DNA of 64,000 bases from Viola odorata (lineage: Eukaryota; Streptophyta; Magnoliopsida; Malpighiales; Violaceae). Position 1 is the stretch's first letter. Each line of letters begins with the position of its first letter. Below, one piece after another: positions 21,032-33,513 of the stretch. Made by a program: the position numbers and the translations under genes. The notes beneath the pieces are model-generated. The model worked only from the letters and a program-made list of their open reading frames with translations. It was not told the DNA's origin and ran no database searches. Location of the stretch: the NCBI GenBank assembly GCA_963691705.1, contig OY829545.1, positions 17,001,569-17,065,568 of the forward strand, in the 5' to 3' direction.

Positions 21032-24000
21032 ATGACCTCGTCGAAAAAACACTACAAGGAAAAAATCGCGCGTCGCAAGTAAGTGTTAACCAGCAACCTT
21101 GAATTCATCTTAATAGCTCAAATCAGCTTCTTATTTTCTTGATTTCTAACAACATAAAACGAAACAGAGAAGAGAAAGCCGAAGAACCTGAACTGCCGAA
21201 ATACCGGGACCGAGCCAAGGAGCGAAGAGAGGATCAGAATCCGGATTATGAGGCCACCGAATTAGGATCCTTCCATGCAGTTGCTCCTCCAGGAGCCGTT
21301 GATCTTCGTTCAGCTGACGCAGAGAAGATTTCTATAGAGAAGAGCAAGTACCTTGGAGGTTCGTTTTTTGCTGAATTTGAAACTGTTTTTTGGCATTGGT
21401 GTTGATAAATGTGTAGTGGCTGAGGGTTTGTTAACTGATGTGTAGGTGATGTGGAGCATACGCATTTGGTGAAGGGATTGGATTATGCGTTGCTTAATAA
21501 AGTGAGGAGTGAGATTGTTAAGAAACCTGACGATGGGGATGATGCCGGCGGGAAATCGAGGTACTTGGATTAATAAAAGATGGACAATGCTTTTAATTCA
21601 GTTTGTGTTGATGTACGCATTGTCGTTAATGTATCTGTGTTTGTGTTTGGCAGAGTGTCTAAGGAGGACCAGCAGTTGTCATTTCGCACCGCAACGGCAA
21701 AGGTTCGTTTGGCTCAGGAATATGTTCACTTCACTATAGTAAGAAGGAGTTAGTTTTAAGTGGTTCGATACTAACGTATTGTTATTGCCTTGTTTCAGTC
21801 GATCTATAAATGTATAGTGAAGCCACAAACAGTTATCAAGACAAATGAGATGTTTCTTCTTGGTCGGATGTCATTTATTTTCAACGTGGTAAGAATTCTG
21901 TTCACTTTGCTAATTTTGTTGAAAGCTGTCTTCCTCTGGTTCTACTAAGTACCCGACCTTTGTCATCCTTTCGGGGGTAGCTTTAAAGTTTAATCTTCCC
22001 ATTGTGAATTTAAGTAGATGGAACTTGAGGATGAAATTGAGTGGAGTTTTTTTTTTTTTGCCATACAATTCTTCTGCTCAGTAGTGGCACTTAATAACCT
22101 AGGTCTTAAAAGGTCTTCTCACAATCTTTTGGTGAAGAGTCTCGGGCTTCTTGGATTGTGACTTCTACTTATGGTTTAAATCCAGTGATTTTCCATTACG
22201 TTTGTAGTCACAAATTTCTTTCCACTTGGTGACATGCCTGACCATTATATTGGCGTACGTCATGCTGTATGGTGCTTCAATTGAGTTTCCATAAACTTGG
22301 AATTGTGAGAATGTCTCAGTATTATATTCTAAATGCATGAAATGTGAGGGGACACTGGCTGGCCTCAAATTTGAATATCTGCAGCCAAAGTATCATATGG
22401 GATTTTATGAGGCTATAAATATTTGACTTTAGTGTCAGGATTGGTAGCGCCAAAATGCTTGCATTCTCAATTTTATCTACCTCTATTTAATACATCCCCT
22501 TACTCATAATGCCAATTTGTGTGAACTTTTCTTCATTTTCATGGGTTCTAGGTGGGTGGATACTCTCAAGATATTCCAACCACATTGCAGAGGAGTAAAG
22601 CTGACTGTCCTGTGCCTGAGGTTTGCACTTTCTCCTTTTGCTTGTATGATATCTCTTCTTCAATCATGTCTAATTTTGTTATTTTTTTTGGATTTTACAG
22701 GAAATGGTTACTGTTAATGTTGATGGATCTGTGCTGGATCGGATTGCAAAAATTATGTCATATCTTCGTCTTGGATCTTCAGGGAAGGTTCTCAAGAAGA
22801 AAAAGAAGGAGAAAGATACTAAAGGTAATTTATGTCCGCAGAACTTGAACAGAAACTAGTGGAGACTATTGTTGAATGTATTGATTGCTAATTCATTGCT
22901 GAATAGGTTGCAGATTTTCATCTTTAAGTGGGTGTGAAATACTATAGCAATTCATTCCTGTCAAAAGAATTGTACTTGGAGAAATGTCATTTGCTGTACT
23001 TACCAAGCAGATGTGTTTGTATGAGGTGCTGCACTTTTGGAGATCAATTTGAATGTTTGCACACATGTTTATCTGGTTGCTTAGTTTATATTGTAGCCTT
23101 GATTTGGTCCTTCAACACTCCAGATCGTATGCACCGTTTCTGTTTGCTACAACTTTTCTATTCATTCATTGTTTTCTGTTTCTCACAGTAAAGATGTCAG
23201 CTGTTGGCATTGAGTATGAGGAGGAGGCTAAGTCATCAAAATCTAGTGGTGGTATAGCTAATGTTAAAACTGAAAAAGAGATTTTGCCACCTCCTCCGCC
23301 ACCTCCTAAGAAGAATCAGCCTGATTTTCGGGAAAAGCAGGTCCCAGTTGTTGTTAGACATGAAGACGATGACATCTTTGTGGGTGCTGGAGTTGACTAT
23401 GAAGCTCCTGGGGAGGACATGAGCCAAAGCCCCATTTCAGAGGACATGGAAGAGTCTCCTCGAAATAAAGAAAGAGAACCTTATTTCAGTGAGCCAGCCT
23501 ATGGCCCTGTACCACCCTCTGATCCTTCTCAAGAATGGCATGACATGGTTAGTAGATGCACGGTCAAGAGACATTTGCGGTGGCTAATTATTAAACTCTC
23601 ATAGGATTTAATTTCCTTTTTCTCTTATGTGTTGGTATTGTTAAATTCCTCTTTGGTGCTGAGTTTATTCATAATATTCTTTATCATCTACTTGTTTCAG
23701 AATGGATATGATGCCATGCAAGCACAAGCACAAGCTCAAGCATTTGCTGCTGGCTACCAGGGAGATTGGCAGGGCTACCAGTATGCTGAGCAATTGGCAT
23801 ATCCTGAGCAATACCTGCAGCAAGTGCAGGAATATGACATGCAAGCAGATCCAAACATTCCGCAGGATCCTCGCTTCATGACTCAAGAAGAGAAGGATCG
23901 TGGATTGGGGTCTGTTTTTAAACGTGATGATGGAAGCCTTCAACAGCGGAGGGAGAAAGATGATAGAGAAAAAGATCCAAATTTTATCTCTGAGAATTAT

Positions 24001-24548
24001 TCTGAATGCTACCCCGGATATCAAGAGTATAATCGCGAGATTGTGGACAGTGATGACGAAGATGACTTGTCAAAAATGGACATGGGTGGGCGGGTAAGTG
24101 ATCTAATCTTTAGAGAAAATTCACAAATCCTTGTTTTTAGGTTGAATACAAGTAGAATCTGTCATTCTGTTGTGTCAATTTCATACATGTCATGTACACT
24201 GATCCTGATGTAAAAACTCAAAAACTGGACATCTGATGCTAATTAATTTTTCACATTGCTTGTCAACAGGCGAAGGGACGACTTCATCGATGGGACTTTG
24301 AAACAGAAGATGAGTGGGCAAAATATAACGAGCAGAAGGAAGCAATGCCAAAGGCTGCTTTCCAGTTTGGTGTGAAGATGCAAGATGGTCGCAAGACGCG
24401 AAAGCAAAACAAGGACCAGAAGCTTAATAATGATTTGCACAAGATTAACAAGATACTAGCCAGGAAGAAATCGGGGAAGGACAATGATGATGATGGTGGT
24501 GGTCAATATGATGATGACACACAAGTCGCAAAGAAGTCACGAGTATGA
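21032..24548 (+). CDS. SMU2: SMU2 / RED-like splicing factor
   Basis: Ten exons: 21032-21078, 21168-21358, 21446-21560, 21654-21702, 21799-21888, 22552-22620, 22701-22824, 23189-23547, 23701-24093 and 24270-24548. Joined, they give 571 residues with a clean stop. The N-terminal part (YRDRAKERREDQNPDY, then DVEHTHLVKGLDYALLNKVR) is the RED-like N domain. A Lys-rich stretch, a seven-Pro run and an Ala/Gln-rich stretch (MQAQAQAQAFAAGYQ) follow. The C-terminal part (DFETEDEWAKYNEQKEAMPK) is the RED C-terminal domain, ending in acidic and basic low-complexity sequence. RED/IK/SMU-2 proteins pair with SMU1 in the spliceosome and affect splice-site choice in the nucleus. The gene looks intact. Confidence 0.95.
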
Positions 24549-25701
24549 AGTTCAGAAGTCTGTTAGCTCCTGCAATAATTTTTCGGTTCTCTGATATTTA
24601 TTGTCTACCTCTGAATTTTTTATTTAATTAATCTAAATTCATCCAAAGATTAGTGCTCAAGTACAAATTCAATTTTTTTGTTGTTGCGTAAATTGCCTAA
24701 GGTGCCCTGTGGGGTTCGGGTTGTAGCTCAGGAAGCTAGTTTCCAGAACCAAAAGTCAAAGTGGGCGTTTGGCATCATTCCGGTTGGCTGGTTTATTGAG
24801 AAGCTCTGCCTCAAGGCCGGCATTTTTGCCACTTTTGGAGAAGCTCCAAATTGGAGCTTCCAGCAAAAACTCTTTTTTTTTTTTTTTTAATTTTAATTTT
24901 ATGTTTTTACTTTATAGATTAAAATAAATTAAAAACTATCACAATAAAATTTCCATCTCAAGATAAATAATTCTAGATTCACTTTTCTTATTTTTATTAA
25001 TATTTTAAAAATAGATTTTATACCATTTAATTACTTTTTTTTCAATTATTTATTTAAAAATATATATAAAGATATTAAAAAAATTAATTATAACACTTCA
25101 AATAAATTATATCATTTATGCTCATTTTATATCCAAATCATAATTTTAAAAAGTTGTTTTACCAAACAATTCAGGTATCTCACAACACTTTTAAAAAATA
25201 TTTATCAAACAGTATACTATTTTTCCCAAAAGTAATTTTCACACAACACTTTTGCACAAGCTCTTCTCCAACTAGAACCGAAACGCAGAGCCTAAGTTAA
25301 TAACCCGAAATCTGAAACAAAAGAATGCAGAACGTTTGGCATGCTAGGAAACGAATGCCAATAGGATGGGTTTTAACGGAATCGGCCTGGTCCTGGGCCT
25401 GGGCCTGGGCCCAGCACATGAGTTTGTTAAATACATTAATTGATAAATATTTTTTTTAACAAGAGTTTGTTAATTAACTTTACGTTAATTTATACGGCAA
25501 GTCGTTATACGCCAGCTATGCAAACAAAACAGAAACGCAAAATCTCGCTAGTCGCTACTCAGAAAAAGAAAGAAAAAGAAAAAGAAAAACATAAATCCTC
25601 TGCTATCGTGTTCGTGTCCCTGATTGCAAAGTGTAAACCCTCATCCAATTCTGGTGGTGGTGGTCTTCTTCGCCGATTGAACTAGCCGGAAAACTCTGAA
25701 G
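24549..25701. other. Intergenic: SMU2 3' end, A+T-rich block, next gene's leader
   Basis: It begins with the SMU2 3' UTR. A very A+T-rich block follows (about 24880-25260). A GGCCTGGGCCTGGGCCTGGG microrepeat lies at about 25387-25410 and an A/G repeat (GAAAAAGAAAGAAAAAG type) at 25560-25590. The last part is probably the 5' leader of the FYVE-SYLF gene; a leader intron from 25702 to 25876 is suggested by GGTATCG and TTGTAG splice signals. Confidence 0.5.
24763..25290. mobile_element. Possible MITE, boundaries unclear
   Basis: The block opens with GCGTTTGGCATC and closes with GAACCGAAACGC, whose complement begins GCGTTTCGGTTC. The sub-terminal parts (GAGAAGCTC and GAGCTTCTC types) are also partly complementary. 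A long T run and A+T-rich centre fit a non-autonomous hAT-type MITE, but I found no target duplication. Confidence 0.25.
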
Positions 25702-25893
25702 GTATCGTTATAGTTTCTTTTTCACGCGTTTAGCTTCTTGAATCTCTTATATGAAAAACTTAGATACCAAACTTCCTCCCATCAAACAAGATGACGTTGG
25801 GGAAACGCATCGTTTAATTAAGAAAACCCTAATTGAGGAGCTAATTAATTATTTTTTCCATCGTTTGTTCTTGTAGCTGGTGAAAAGTTTTAT

Positions 25894-28264
25894 ATGGCGA
25901 GTTTTGAAGGGAAGTTAGTGTTTTCTCCAGCTTCAAATAAGATAGAAAAGGATAAAAACATGTATCCTCATGTTGATGATTATGGTAATACTGTGTGGCC
26001 CACCTCAAAAGGCGGTGCGAATTCTTCAAAGGAAGATTATTCTTTTGAGTTTCCGTATCAATCTGAAGAGTATGTAGATGGCTATGATTCAAGTGAGGAT
26101 AATGGGAATTCTGCGGTTATTCCTAGGCCTAATCCAGAAGTTAATCTGAAGAATGTGATGACTGGGTTGGTTGCCATCTTGACGGGGCGGAACAAGGACT
26201 CTGATGTTTCTGCAAATCAGCAGGTTGCTAGTTCGAATGTTTCATTTCTTGGGTCTGCAAAGAATGGGGACACATATTTGCACTCATCTGTTTATATACC
26301 GAGTGCACCACCACTTTTGGAGCCGCATGGGATTAATTATAATGCTTACAAAGAGGTGCTGGAAGCTGATCCCCCAGAGTGGCTACCAGATAGTTCAACT
26401 ACAGTATGTATGCAGTGCACTGCTCCTTTCACAGCACTTACTCGTGGAAGGCATCATTGTAGGTTTTGTGGTGGTGTTTTTTGCAGAGCTTGTACTAAAG
26501 GAAGATGCTTGTTACCTGTTAAGTTTAGAGAGAGAGATCCACAAAGAGTCTGTGATGCATGCTATGACAGGCTTGATCCTTTACAAAGTGTTCTTATTAA
26601 TACTATTAGCAATGCTGTCCAAGTGGCAAAACATGATGTGATGGATTGGACGTGCACAAGAGGATGGTTGAACCTTCCGGTTGGCTTGTCAATGGAACAT
26701 GAGATATACAAAGCAACCAGTACAGTGAGAAGTTATGGGCAGGTGTGATTCTCTGTCTTCAAAGTTTGCTATATCTGTTAGCTAATATGCCTTTTGCTCT
26801 TAACTAAGTACAGTTTCTGATTCTTGATCTCTCCGCTTCTCATGCGACAGTTTGCAATTGTGTACATGTGGACTAGGCCAAGAGAAAGTAGTTTTTTTCA
26901 AGCTTCAGCTTTAACAAGTCATGTGTTTAGCTTGAGTCTACTAGCTGACAATTCTGGTTTTCTGAAATGAACAGGTATCTAGGTTGAATCCTGAGAAGTC
27001 CATACCACAGGCTGTTCTGCGAGGCGCAAAAGGCTTGGCAATTTTAACTGTTGTCAAAGCTGGTGCACTTTTGTCTTACAAACTCGGCACGGGTTTAGTT
27101 ATTGCTCGAAGATCAGATGGATCATGGTCTGCTCCCTCAGCAATATGCTCTGTAGGTTTAGGATGGGGTGCTCAGGTAATTTTTTATTGTGTCACCAGTT
27201 CTTTCAGCTGTACTGTTATCATTGTGGCAAAATTAAAACCACTTTTGCAAATGTCATAAGACATATTAGAGAACCAGGGGAGAGAAACAAATATTGAACC
27301 TGGCTGGTGGCAGGATTTTGTCCTTACTGCTTCATCTCTCAGTGATAATGAAGCTCTAGTTTGTAATGGCTGAATGTGCATATCCCCTTTTGTTTCTTAG
27401 ATCGGTGGGGAGCTCATGGACTTCATAGTTGTTCTTCATGATTTTAAAGCTGTGAAGACATTTTGTAGTCGCATGCATTTCTCTCTTGGTGCTGGTTTCA
27501 GTGCTGCTGCAGGTCCTGTTGGGAGGGTAATGGAAGCAGATCTTCGTGCTGGGGATAAAGGGTCTGGCATGTGCTATACTTATAGTTGCAGCAAAGGTAT
27601 GGTATCCTGAATCAGGGCTTTTGTGTTCTTACCTGTGGATTAATTATTGCATAAATCTCAACTTTTAATGGGACTAAAAGTTGAATTGAAGCTAGATACT
27701 TTTAGACGCAAAACTTCTATAAACTACCAACCCAGACTTCCTCTGTGAAATTTCTGCTGGAAGGTTTTAACATATGATGGGTGTATTATTAACTTACTCT
27801 GTGAAATTTCTGTTTACATCTATAAACTACTAACCCTAACTTTTGCTCCATGAACCTTAGCTCCCTTCATATAAATCCTACTCTTTATACTTCAGGGCAT
27901 CCGCATGAGAATTATGTACTGGTGTTCAGGGTTAGACTAAATAATTGTACTTTCTTGCATTTATTGTACAGTCATATCCAATGGATTGTTGGTGAAGTTT
28001 TGGTGGTTTTCTAACTTATGTTGTGCTGCAATCACAAAGGTTGAGAAAATTGATCCCTTATTGTTGGAAATGTGGATAGGTGCTTTTGTTGGCGTGTCAC
28101 TGGAAGGGAATGCTGTGACCACAAGAATGGACACCAACCTGAAGTTCTATGGTGACCCCTATCTTACCACGGCTGACATTTTGCTTGGGACCGTGGACAG
28201 GCCAAAAGCAGCTGAACCATTGTATATGGCCCTTCAAGAACTCTACTCAAGTCTACGATGCTAG
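25894..28264 (+). CDS. FYVE zinc finger - SYLF (Ysc84-like) protein
   Basis: Four coding exons: 25894-26742, 26975-27175, 27401-27596 and 28080-28264, joined in phase to 476 residues. An Asp/Ser-rich N-terminal half is followed by a FYVE finger at about residues 160-228. It has the WxxD of EWLPDS, the basic motif RGRHHCRFCGG and the final R-V-C (DPQRVCDAC), which together bind phosphatidylinositol 3-phosphate on endosomes. From about residue 265 to the end is a SYLF/DUF500 domain (KSIPQAVLRGAKGLAI, then GGELMDFIVVL), known from Ysc84/SH3YL1 as a lipid- and actin-associated module. The pair suggests an endosomal membrane protein linked to actin or trafficking. The start is the first ATG after a likely leader intron. 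Its 3' UTR carries a tandem duplication. Confidence 0.93.
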
Positions 28265-28298
28265 TGCCGGAAGTCTCTTTCCATGTAGCATCTCTGCT

Positions 28299-28747
28299 GA
28301 CTGTGAAGCCTCCATGTGTGGTCAAAGACTCAGAATGGGCTTGTGATTCGAGACAAGCACTGGCTCCTGCCCTGGATTCCTCATCCCTACACAGTTTCAT
28401 GTAAATATTGGTTGCGGTTCGACTTTGTGAATATTGGTTCGAATTTCTGAAAAACGATGACACACATGGAAAGCTTGTATATAGACCATAGAGTCGTGAT
28501 TTACTATTGGATTTGACCACACATGGAGACTGTGAAGCCTCCATGTGTGGTCAAAGACTCAGAATGGGCTTGTGATTCGAGACAAGCACTGGCTCCTGCC
28601 CTGGATTCCTCATCCCTACACAGTTTCATGTAAATATTGGTTGCGGTTCGACTTTGTGAATATTGGTTCGAATTTCTGAAAAACGATGACACACATGGAA
28701 AGCTTGTATATAGACCATAGAGTCGTGATTTACTACTGGATTTGACT
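28299..28747. repeat. Tandem duplication in the FYVE-SYLF 3' region
   Basis: Two near-identical copies, 28299-28527 and 28528-28747, with an offset of 229 bp. Between the end of the copy-1 homology (GGATTTGAC) and the start of copy 2 lies an added CACACATGGA. With the neighbouring bases it forms a 17-bp inverted repeat (28512-28528 against 28539-28555) across the junction. Confidence 0.9.
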
Positions 28748-30439
28748 TTTATGTAAACAGTTATTTAAGTAATGGCAGCCAGTGAAATGCTTTGAATATG
28801 TTGCATGTGGGATTGATAGATAGCCTATTGATACTTGCTATTTTTGTTAAACCTGCCTCCTTTGGTGCTGTTTTTCCTACCAGTTTGACTATTCTGTAAA
28901 GTTCTTTTCTGTGTGTAAAAGAATGGATATGTTTTCGGATTCTGTAACTTTTTATTTTAAGGCTTGGGATTGAGCTTCGCAATTTCAGAGCAATATTGAG
29001 GATATTGGTGAAAAACCCATTTTGCAATGGCAATTCTATTGAATAGTCCTTAAAAGGAATTAAATACATTAACTCATTGATTGTTATGAAAGATTTCAGA
29101 TAAGGGTCAATTAGAGTTCGATTTAATTTTTGATAATAATAAAAAGAGTTTGATTTAATTTCTGATAATAATGAAAAAATAATAATGGTTGGATATTAAT
29201 TATTTTACTAACAAAATTGTAATAACGGATATTTTTAAGAGTAGTTTGGTTAATTTACTTGGTAATTGAGTACTCTTATTGTTAATTGCAGGTGTCGAGG
29301 GCAATAACGGCACCTAAAACAATCAGCTAAAGTTCACCAGGGGTTTCAGAGACGGATGCTGCTGGATATGTTTGCTGTTTCATATGCAACTGTCACTCGT
29401 GATACCTTATGACGTTTTTTTCTCATCACTGGCAACTCTATGGTGATCTACTTTTACTTAAAACGAATGATGAGAATATTTATTACAATATTCAGTAAAG
29501 GTGCTTAAATTGTTGTGTGATCAGTTTCAGTTATAATGACAGTTAAAAGCATCATCTTTGCATGCGTTATAATGGCTGCTTCACCTCCAGTTATAGTGAA
29601 GCTTTAGTTTATAAATGGCTGAATGTGCATATCTTCTTTTGTTTCTTTGATTGGTGGGGAGTTCATGGACTTCACAACTGTGAAGTCAAAAGAATATATT
29701 TTAGAATATAAATGACTAAAATTTAAAATTTATAATATTAAAATATAAAATATATTAAGTTAGAAAGTAAAAAGTTAATTAAAAAGCTACAATATACCAA
29801 AACAAAAAATAGTAATTAAAGAAATAGAAAAAGAAAAAAAAATTACTATAAAAATATGGGGAAAAATATATATTACTACTAAATTCAGCTAAAAAAATAT
29901 GTTTAGTGATATTTAAAGAATTAGGTAATTTTTTTTAATAATTTAAGTAATTAAACATTTTAAATGCACTTTAATTTTGTGTATAAATAATGGGTAAAAA
30001 ATAAAATAAAAATGAATAATTGAGGAACTATAAACACAATAAGTAATGAAAAAATGTTAAAAAATTTAATAATAAATGAACAATGAAGATGAGAAAAGAT
30101 GGGAGTATATACTAAAATTGTGGACAAAAGAAAAAAAGAATAGATAGGAATGGAAAACAGACTAAAAATCCCACCAACTTTCTAAGAGATTATCATGTGC
30201 AAACAAACCTTCCCTTGTACGTAGGCAGGAAGTAACCTTAGTTCTTGCTACTTACAGTTAGCGTATTGCTTCCTTCACTAGAGTTGATTCAACTATTTTA
30301 AGAGAAACAATCAAATTGAAAATCAATACAAAGAACAATTTTTCTTTTTCTATTTTTTTTTTTTTTTTTCATTCGCCGACCCATATACTTAAATTTTGTC
30401 AAAAGTTTTGTGTTTTGTTGATATTAGTTGGGAAACAAG
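28748..30439. other. Intergenic, contains a FYVE-gene fragment
   Basis: A+T-rich DNA with no gene. Apart from the gene fragment at 29576-29687, I see only homopolymer-rich sequence and the 5' leader of the first RBR gene, with a long T run at about 30352-30369. Confidence 0.5.
29576..29687 (+). pseudogene. Fragment of the FYVE-SYLF gene (intron 2 / exon 3)
   Basis: This stretch matches 27327-27452: the end of intron 2 and the start of exon 3, with a small internal deletion near the right end. The splice acceptor TTTCTTAG of the parent reads TTTCTTTG here, and the exon part is not linked to any other exon, so it is a non-functional copy. Confidence 0.75.
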
Positions 30440-31999
30440 ATGGGTACTATGTTGTCCAAAAAACTGAAAAAGATAAAGAAATCAAGATTAAAAATTAGAA
30501 AAAAGCTAGATGATCAAGATAATGAGAGCTCCTATTTCACTCCCAGGTCATCGAGTCTCAGCGGCAACAGTTCTGATCAAGATCAAGACAGCTTCCATGA
30601 TAATGATGATAGTATTATAGCTGCTGAGGATGATCAGGAGTCTTTTCGTTGCGAAATCTGTTATATGCGAAAGGGTGTGTACGATTCCTTCAACCCGAAG
30701 GGTTGCACACACTTTTACTGTGCTGAATGAACAATTAGATACATAGGTGCCAAGCTTGATGACAGTTTTACGCGAATTACGTGCCCGATGGTTGGATGTG
30801 AAGCAGAGTTGGATCCTGAGTCCTGTCGCGACATCCTTCCAAAGGATGTTTTCGACAGGTGGGGTGTTGCTCTTTGCGAGTCTGTGATTGATGGGTCCAG
30901 GAAATTCTATTGTCCTTACAAGGATTGTTCTGCATTGCTAATTAATGATGTGTGTGAGGATGTTGAAAAATTGAGCTGCCCTTCTTGTAAGAGAGAATTC
31001 TGTGTGAAGTGTAAGGTCCCGTGGCATTCAGAGATTACGTGCGCGAAGTTTCAAAAATTGAAGAAGAAAGGTACGGATGCAATGCTGGTTGATCTTGCAA
31101 AGAGGAAGAAGTGGAAGAGGTGTCCAAAGTGCAAGTCCTATGTTAAAAAATCAGCCGGTTGCTTCTATATGGAATGCAGGTCTGTTTTTCTTTTCTGTTT
31201 CACATCTGAATCTATTAGGGTTTATCAGTTTTCTGGTTTTTGTGTTTTATGTGGTGTTTTCATTTACCAATCCACCATAAAAAGAGCAGTTTCCTTGGAT
31301 CCATCCAAACAATTGAAAAAATAAGGTTTTATGAACAAAACTAGATTTTTTCTCAGGTTTCCTCTTCTCTAATGTTTTTCTGCTACAAGATGCCACAAAA
31401 TGGTTTGATTAGGAAATTGGAACTTCATGGTTGGTCTGATTTTGTTATCAAGTCGACAAATTTAAGGTTATAATATGATTTTGATTTTGATCATATTTTG
31501 TTTCCAAGAAATTGACAGCAGGAGATCACATTCTCATTTAAGATTATCAGCCAAGTAATTAAAGCTTTTCTGACCTCTATAAGCTTCTCATTCTAGTTCA
31601 TAGTTTCTGTTTGCTACTTTTCCCCAACAATTAAAATCTACATTAAGGACTTCTCAAAATACGAGTAAGAATTTAAGTTCGAATTCCACCTCCTCTATCA
31701 AAATCTACACTCAAGCCCATAATCCCTCTTATGAGAATTTACAGATTCAGCCAATCTTGTACATGCATTTACTGGAAGAATAGGTCTCATACTTCAAACT
31801 TTCTTGAATTACTAGTAAAATTAAGAATTAATCAGTTCATGCTCTGTTAGTTCAATAGAGATTTTCTTTGCTAAAATTTAGTCTAGTATTGTGTTAAATA
31901 ATATATTTTTCTTTGAATGATGACAGGTGCAAATATGCATTCTGTTACAACTGTGGCTCAGGTACCACTTCCCATGTTTGCCGCAAGTGCAAGCATTGA
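30440..31999 (+). pseudogene. RBR E3 ligase copy 1, with TGA in RING1
   Basis: Exon 1 30440-31179 and exon 2 31927-31999 keep one frame except for a TGA at 30728-30730. That TGA stands where the paralogues have a RING1 zinc-binding Cys (next to HFYCAE here, HFFCVQC in copy 3). Everything else is open: IBR (FYCPYKDC to CKVPWHSEITC) and RING2 (CPKCKSYVKKSAGC, with the catalytic-position Cys, then CKYAFCYNCG). The paralogue at 36971 starts MGNKMG; here that first ATG is TTG at 30428, leaving the ATG at 30440. From there the product would be 96 residues, ending inside RING1. Either a young pseudogene or a gene for a short RING1 fragment; expression data would decide. Confidence 0.85.
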
Positions 32000-33513
32000 A
32001 TCAGATGACCATGGGCTATATTGCAAATTCCATATGTGCTGGAAGATTTTATTAGTCTCATGTAAATTATAATTTTTTTTTATCGATTTTTGATGTACAT
32101 AAAACCTTTGTTATGGAAGAACAACGTCAAACACGTGCAAAATCGATTTTTTTTTAACTTAAGAGCTTACACGGATCTTAAATTTTTCTTAGTATATATT
32201 CATTAAAAATGACTAGCTTTTCTTTATTTCTTTATTTTAAATTTTAATGTATAGTGTGACATTGGCGGGTGTTTCTTGTTGAAAATGAAATGCATTGAAT
32301 GCTATTGAAAACTACTCCCTCCGTTCCCTATTAAACGTCGTCTGCACTGTAGATACGCATATCGAGAAAGTCGGATGACGCACTATTTGACCCCAAAAAA
32401 TTTTGAAAAAAATCTCGGACGTAGGAAAATAATTAACGTACGTTCGAAAAAAAATACGAAATTTTTTGGGGTCAAATAGTGCGTCATCCGACCTCCTCAA
32501 TATGCGTATCTACAGTGCGGACGACGTTTAATAGGAGACGGAGGGAGTATTTACTAGTGTTCTAGTACATGTTTGTCTCCCTGGAGAGCTAAGAGATGCT
32601 ATTGAAAGCTTTTAATTTTGTGGCACTATGCATAACTTGTGTAGTAAGCTGATAAGGGAAGCAAACTACTTCGGGACTAAGGAGAGTTCAAATTAGTCAA
32701 AAAAATGATTTCTCTATTAAAGTGATGTTTCTATATACTATTTGGCAAGTGTTCTTTAATCATTTAAAATATAGAATGCATAGCAGATACTAAATTTTGC
32801 TTATATTATTAACGTTGTTCGTGGTCGAATAGTAAAAAAATTGTCCATATTAAATAATTATTTCTTTCAATCAACGGGATAAATTTTCTATAGTAAAGAG
32901 TAACTCGGAAAGATTAAAAAAAATTAACTTATATTAACCAATAAGATTAATTTCCTCCACTAAGGGGTAAATAGAAATTAGAATAAGAAAATAGAATAAA
33001 GATAGGGATTAGATTATTAACCTTACCATAATCAGGTGGTTAAAGGATTAATCCAACAGGAAATTATTTAATTATCTCTAAAAGGAATAAAAAAATTGTC
33101 TCCGCTTATGCTACCATAAAACATTCTTGACTTGCATAAATAAAACCCAAACAAACACGACTTAAATTAACAAAATGGGTTGACTGTTGACTAGTTACGC
33201 ATATTAAGGGCAAAATGGATATTTGATAATTACATTCCTTAAATATCTTGATGGAAACTAAATATTTTATAATAAAAAATACTCTTTTTTTTTTGTTTTA
33301 TAAAAACGAAAAACGGAAAATGGAACCGTCTGTTCTGGGAAATTGTTAATTGAATTGATTAGGAGCCATAGACTTTCAATTGAATTTAATTAGGAAAATA
33401 AAGACTTCCTTCACGAAATCAAAACAACTGGTTCTTTTTTGAACTGGATACCAAACCAAACTCCTTCAAATAACCCAACCCAAAAACCAGAACGAAAGCA
33501 GAGAAGGTCATCA
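32000..33513. other. Intergenic between RBR copies 1 and 2
   Basis: A+T-rich DNA with one clear Stowaway MITE (32315-32547). The last part is the leader of RBR copy 2; the open frame extends upstream of the chosen ATG without another ATG. Confidence 0.5.
32315..32547. mobile_element. Stowaway MITE, nearly fully palindromic
   Basis: A 233-bp element, CTCCCTCCGTTCC to GACGGAGGGAG, with TA on both sides (32313-32314 and 32548-32549). The left and right halves are near-perfect complements over most of their length, e.g. ACTATTTGACCCC against GGGGTCAAATAGT, so the transcript would fold into one long hairpin. No coding capacity. Confidence 0.95.

Noticed and set aside
23053..23188. Upstream extension of SMU2 exon 8 as a separate gene start
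   Set aside because: The stretch is intronic; the acceptor at 23188 and family conservation start the exon at 23189.
30728..30730. TGA in RBR copy 1 as selenocysteine
   Set aside because: Land plants lack the selenocysteine system, and the surrounding bases are not a known readthrough context. A nonsense mutation is simpler.
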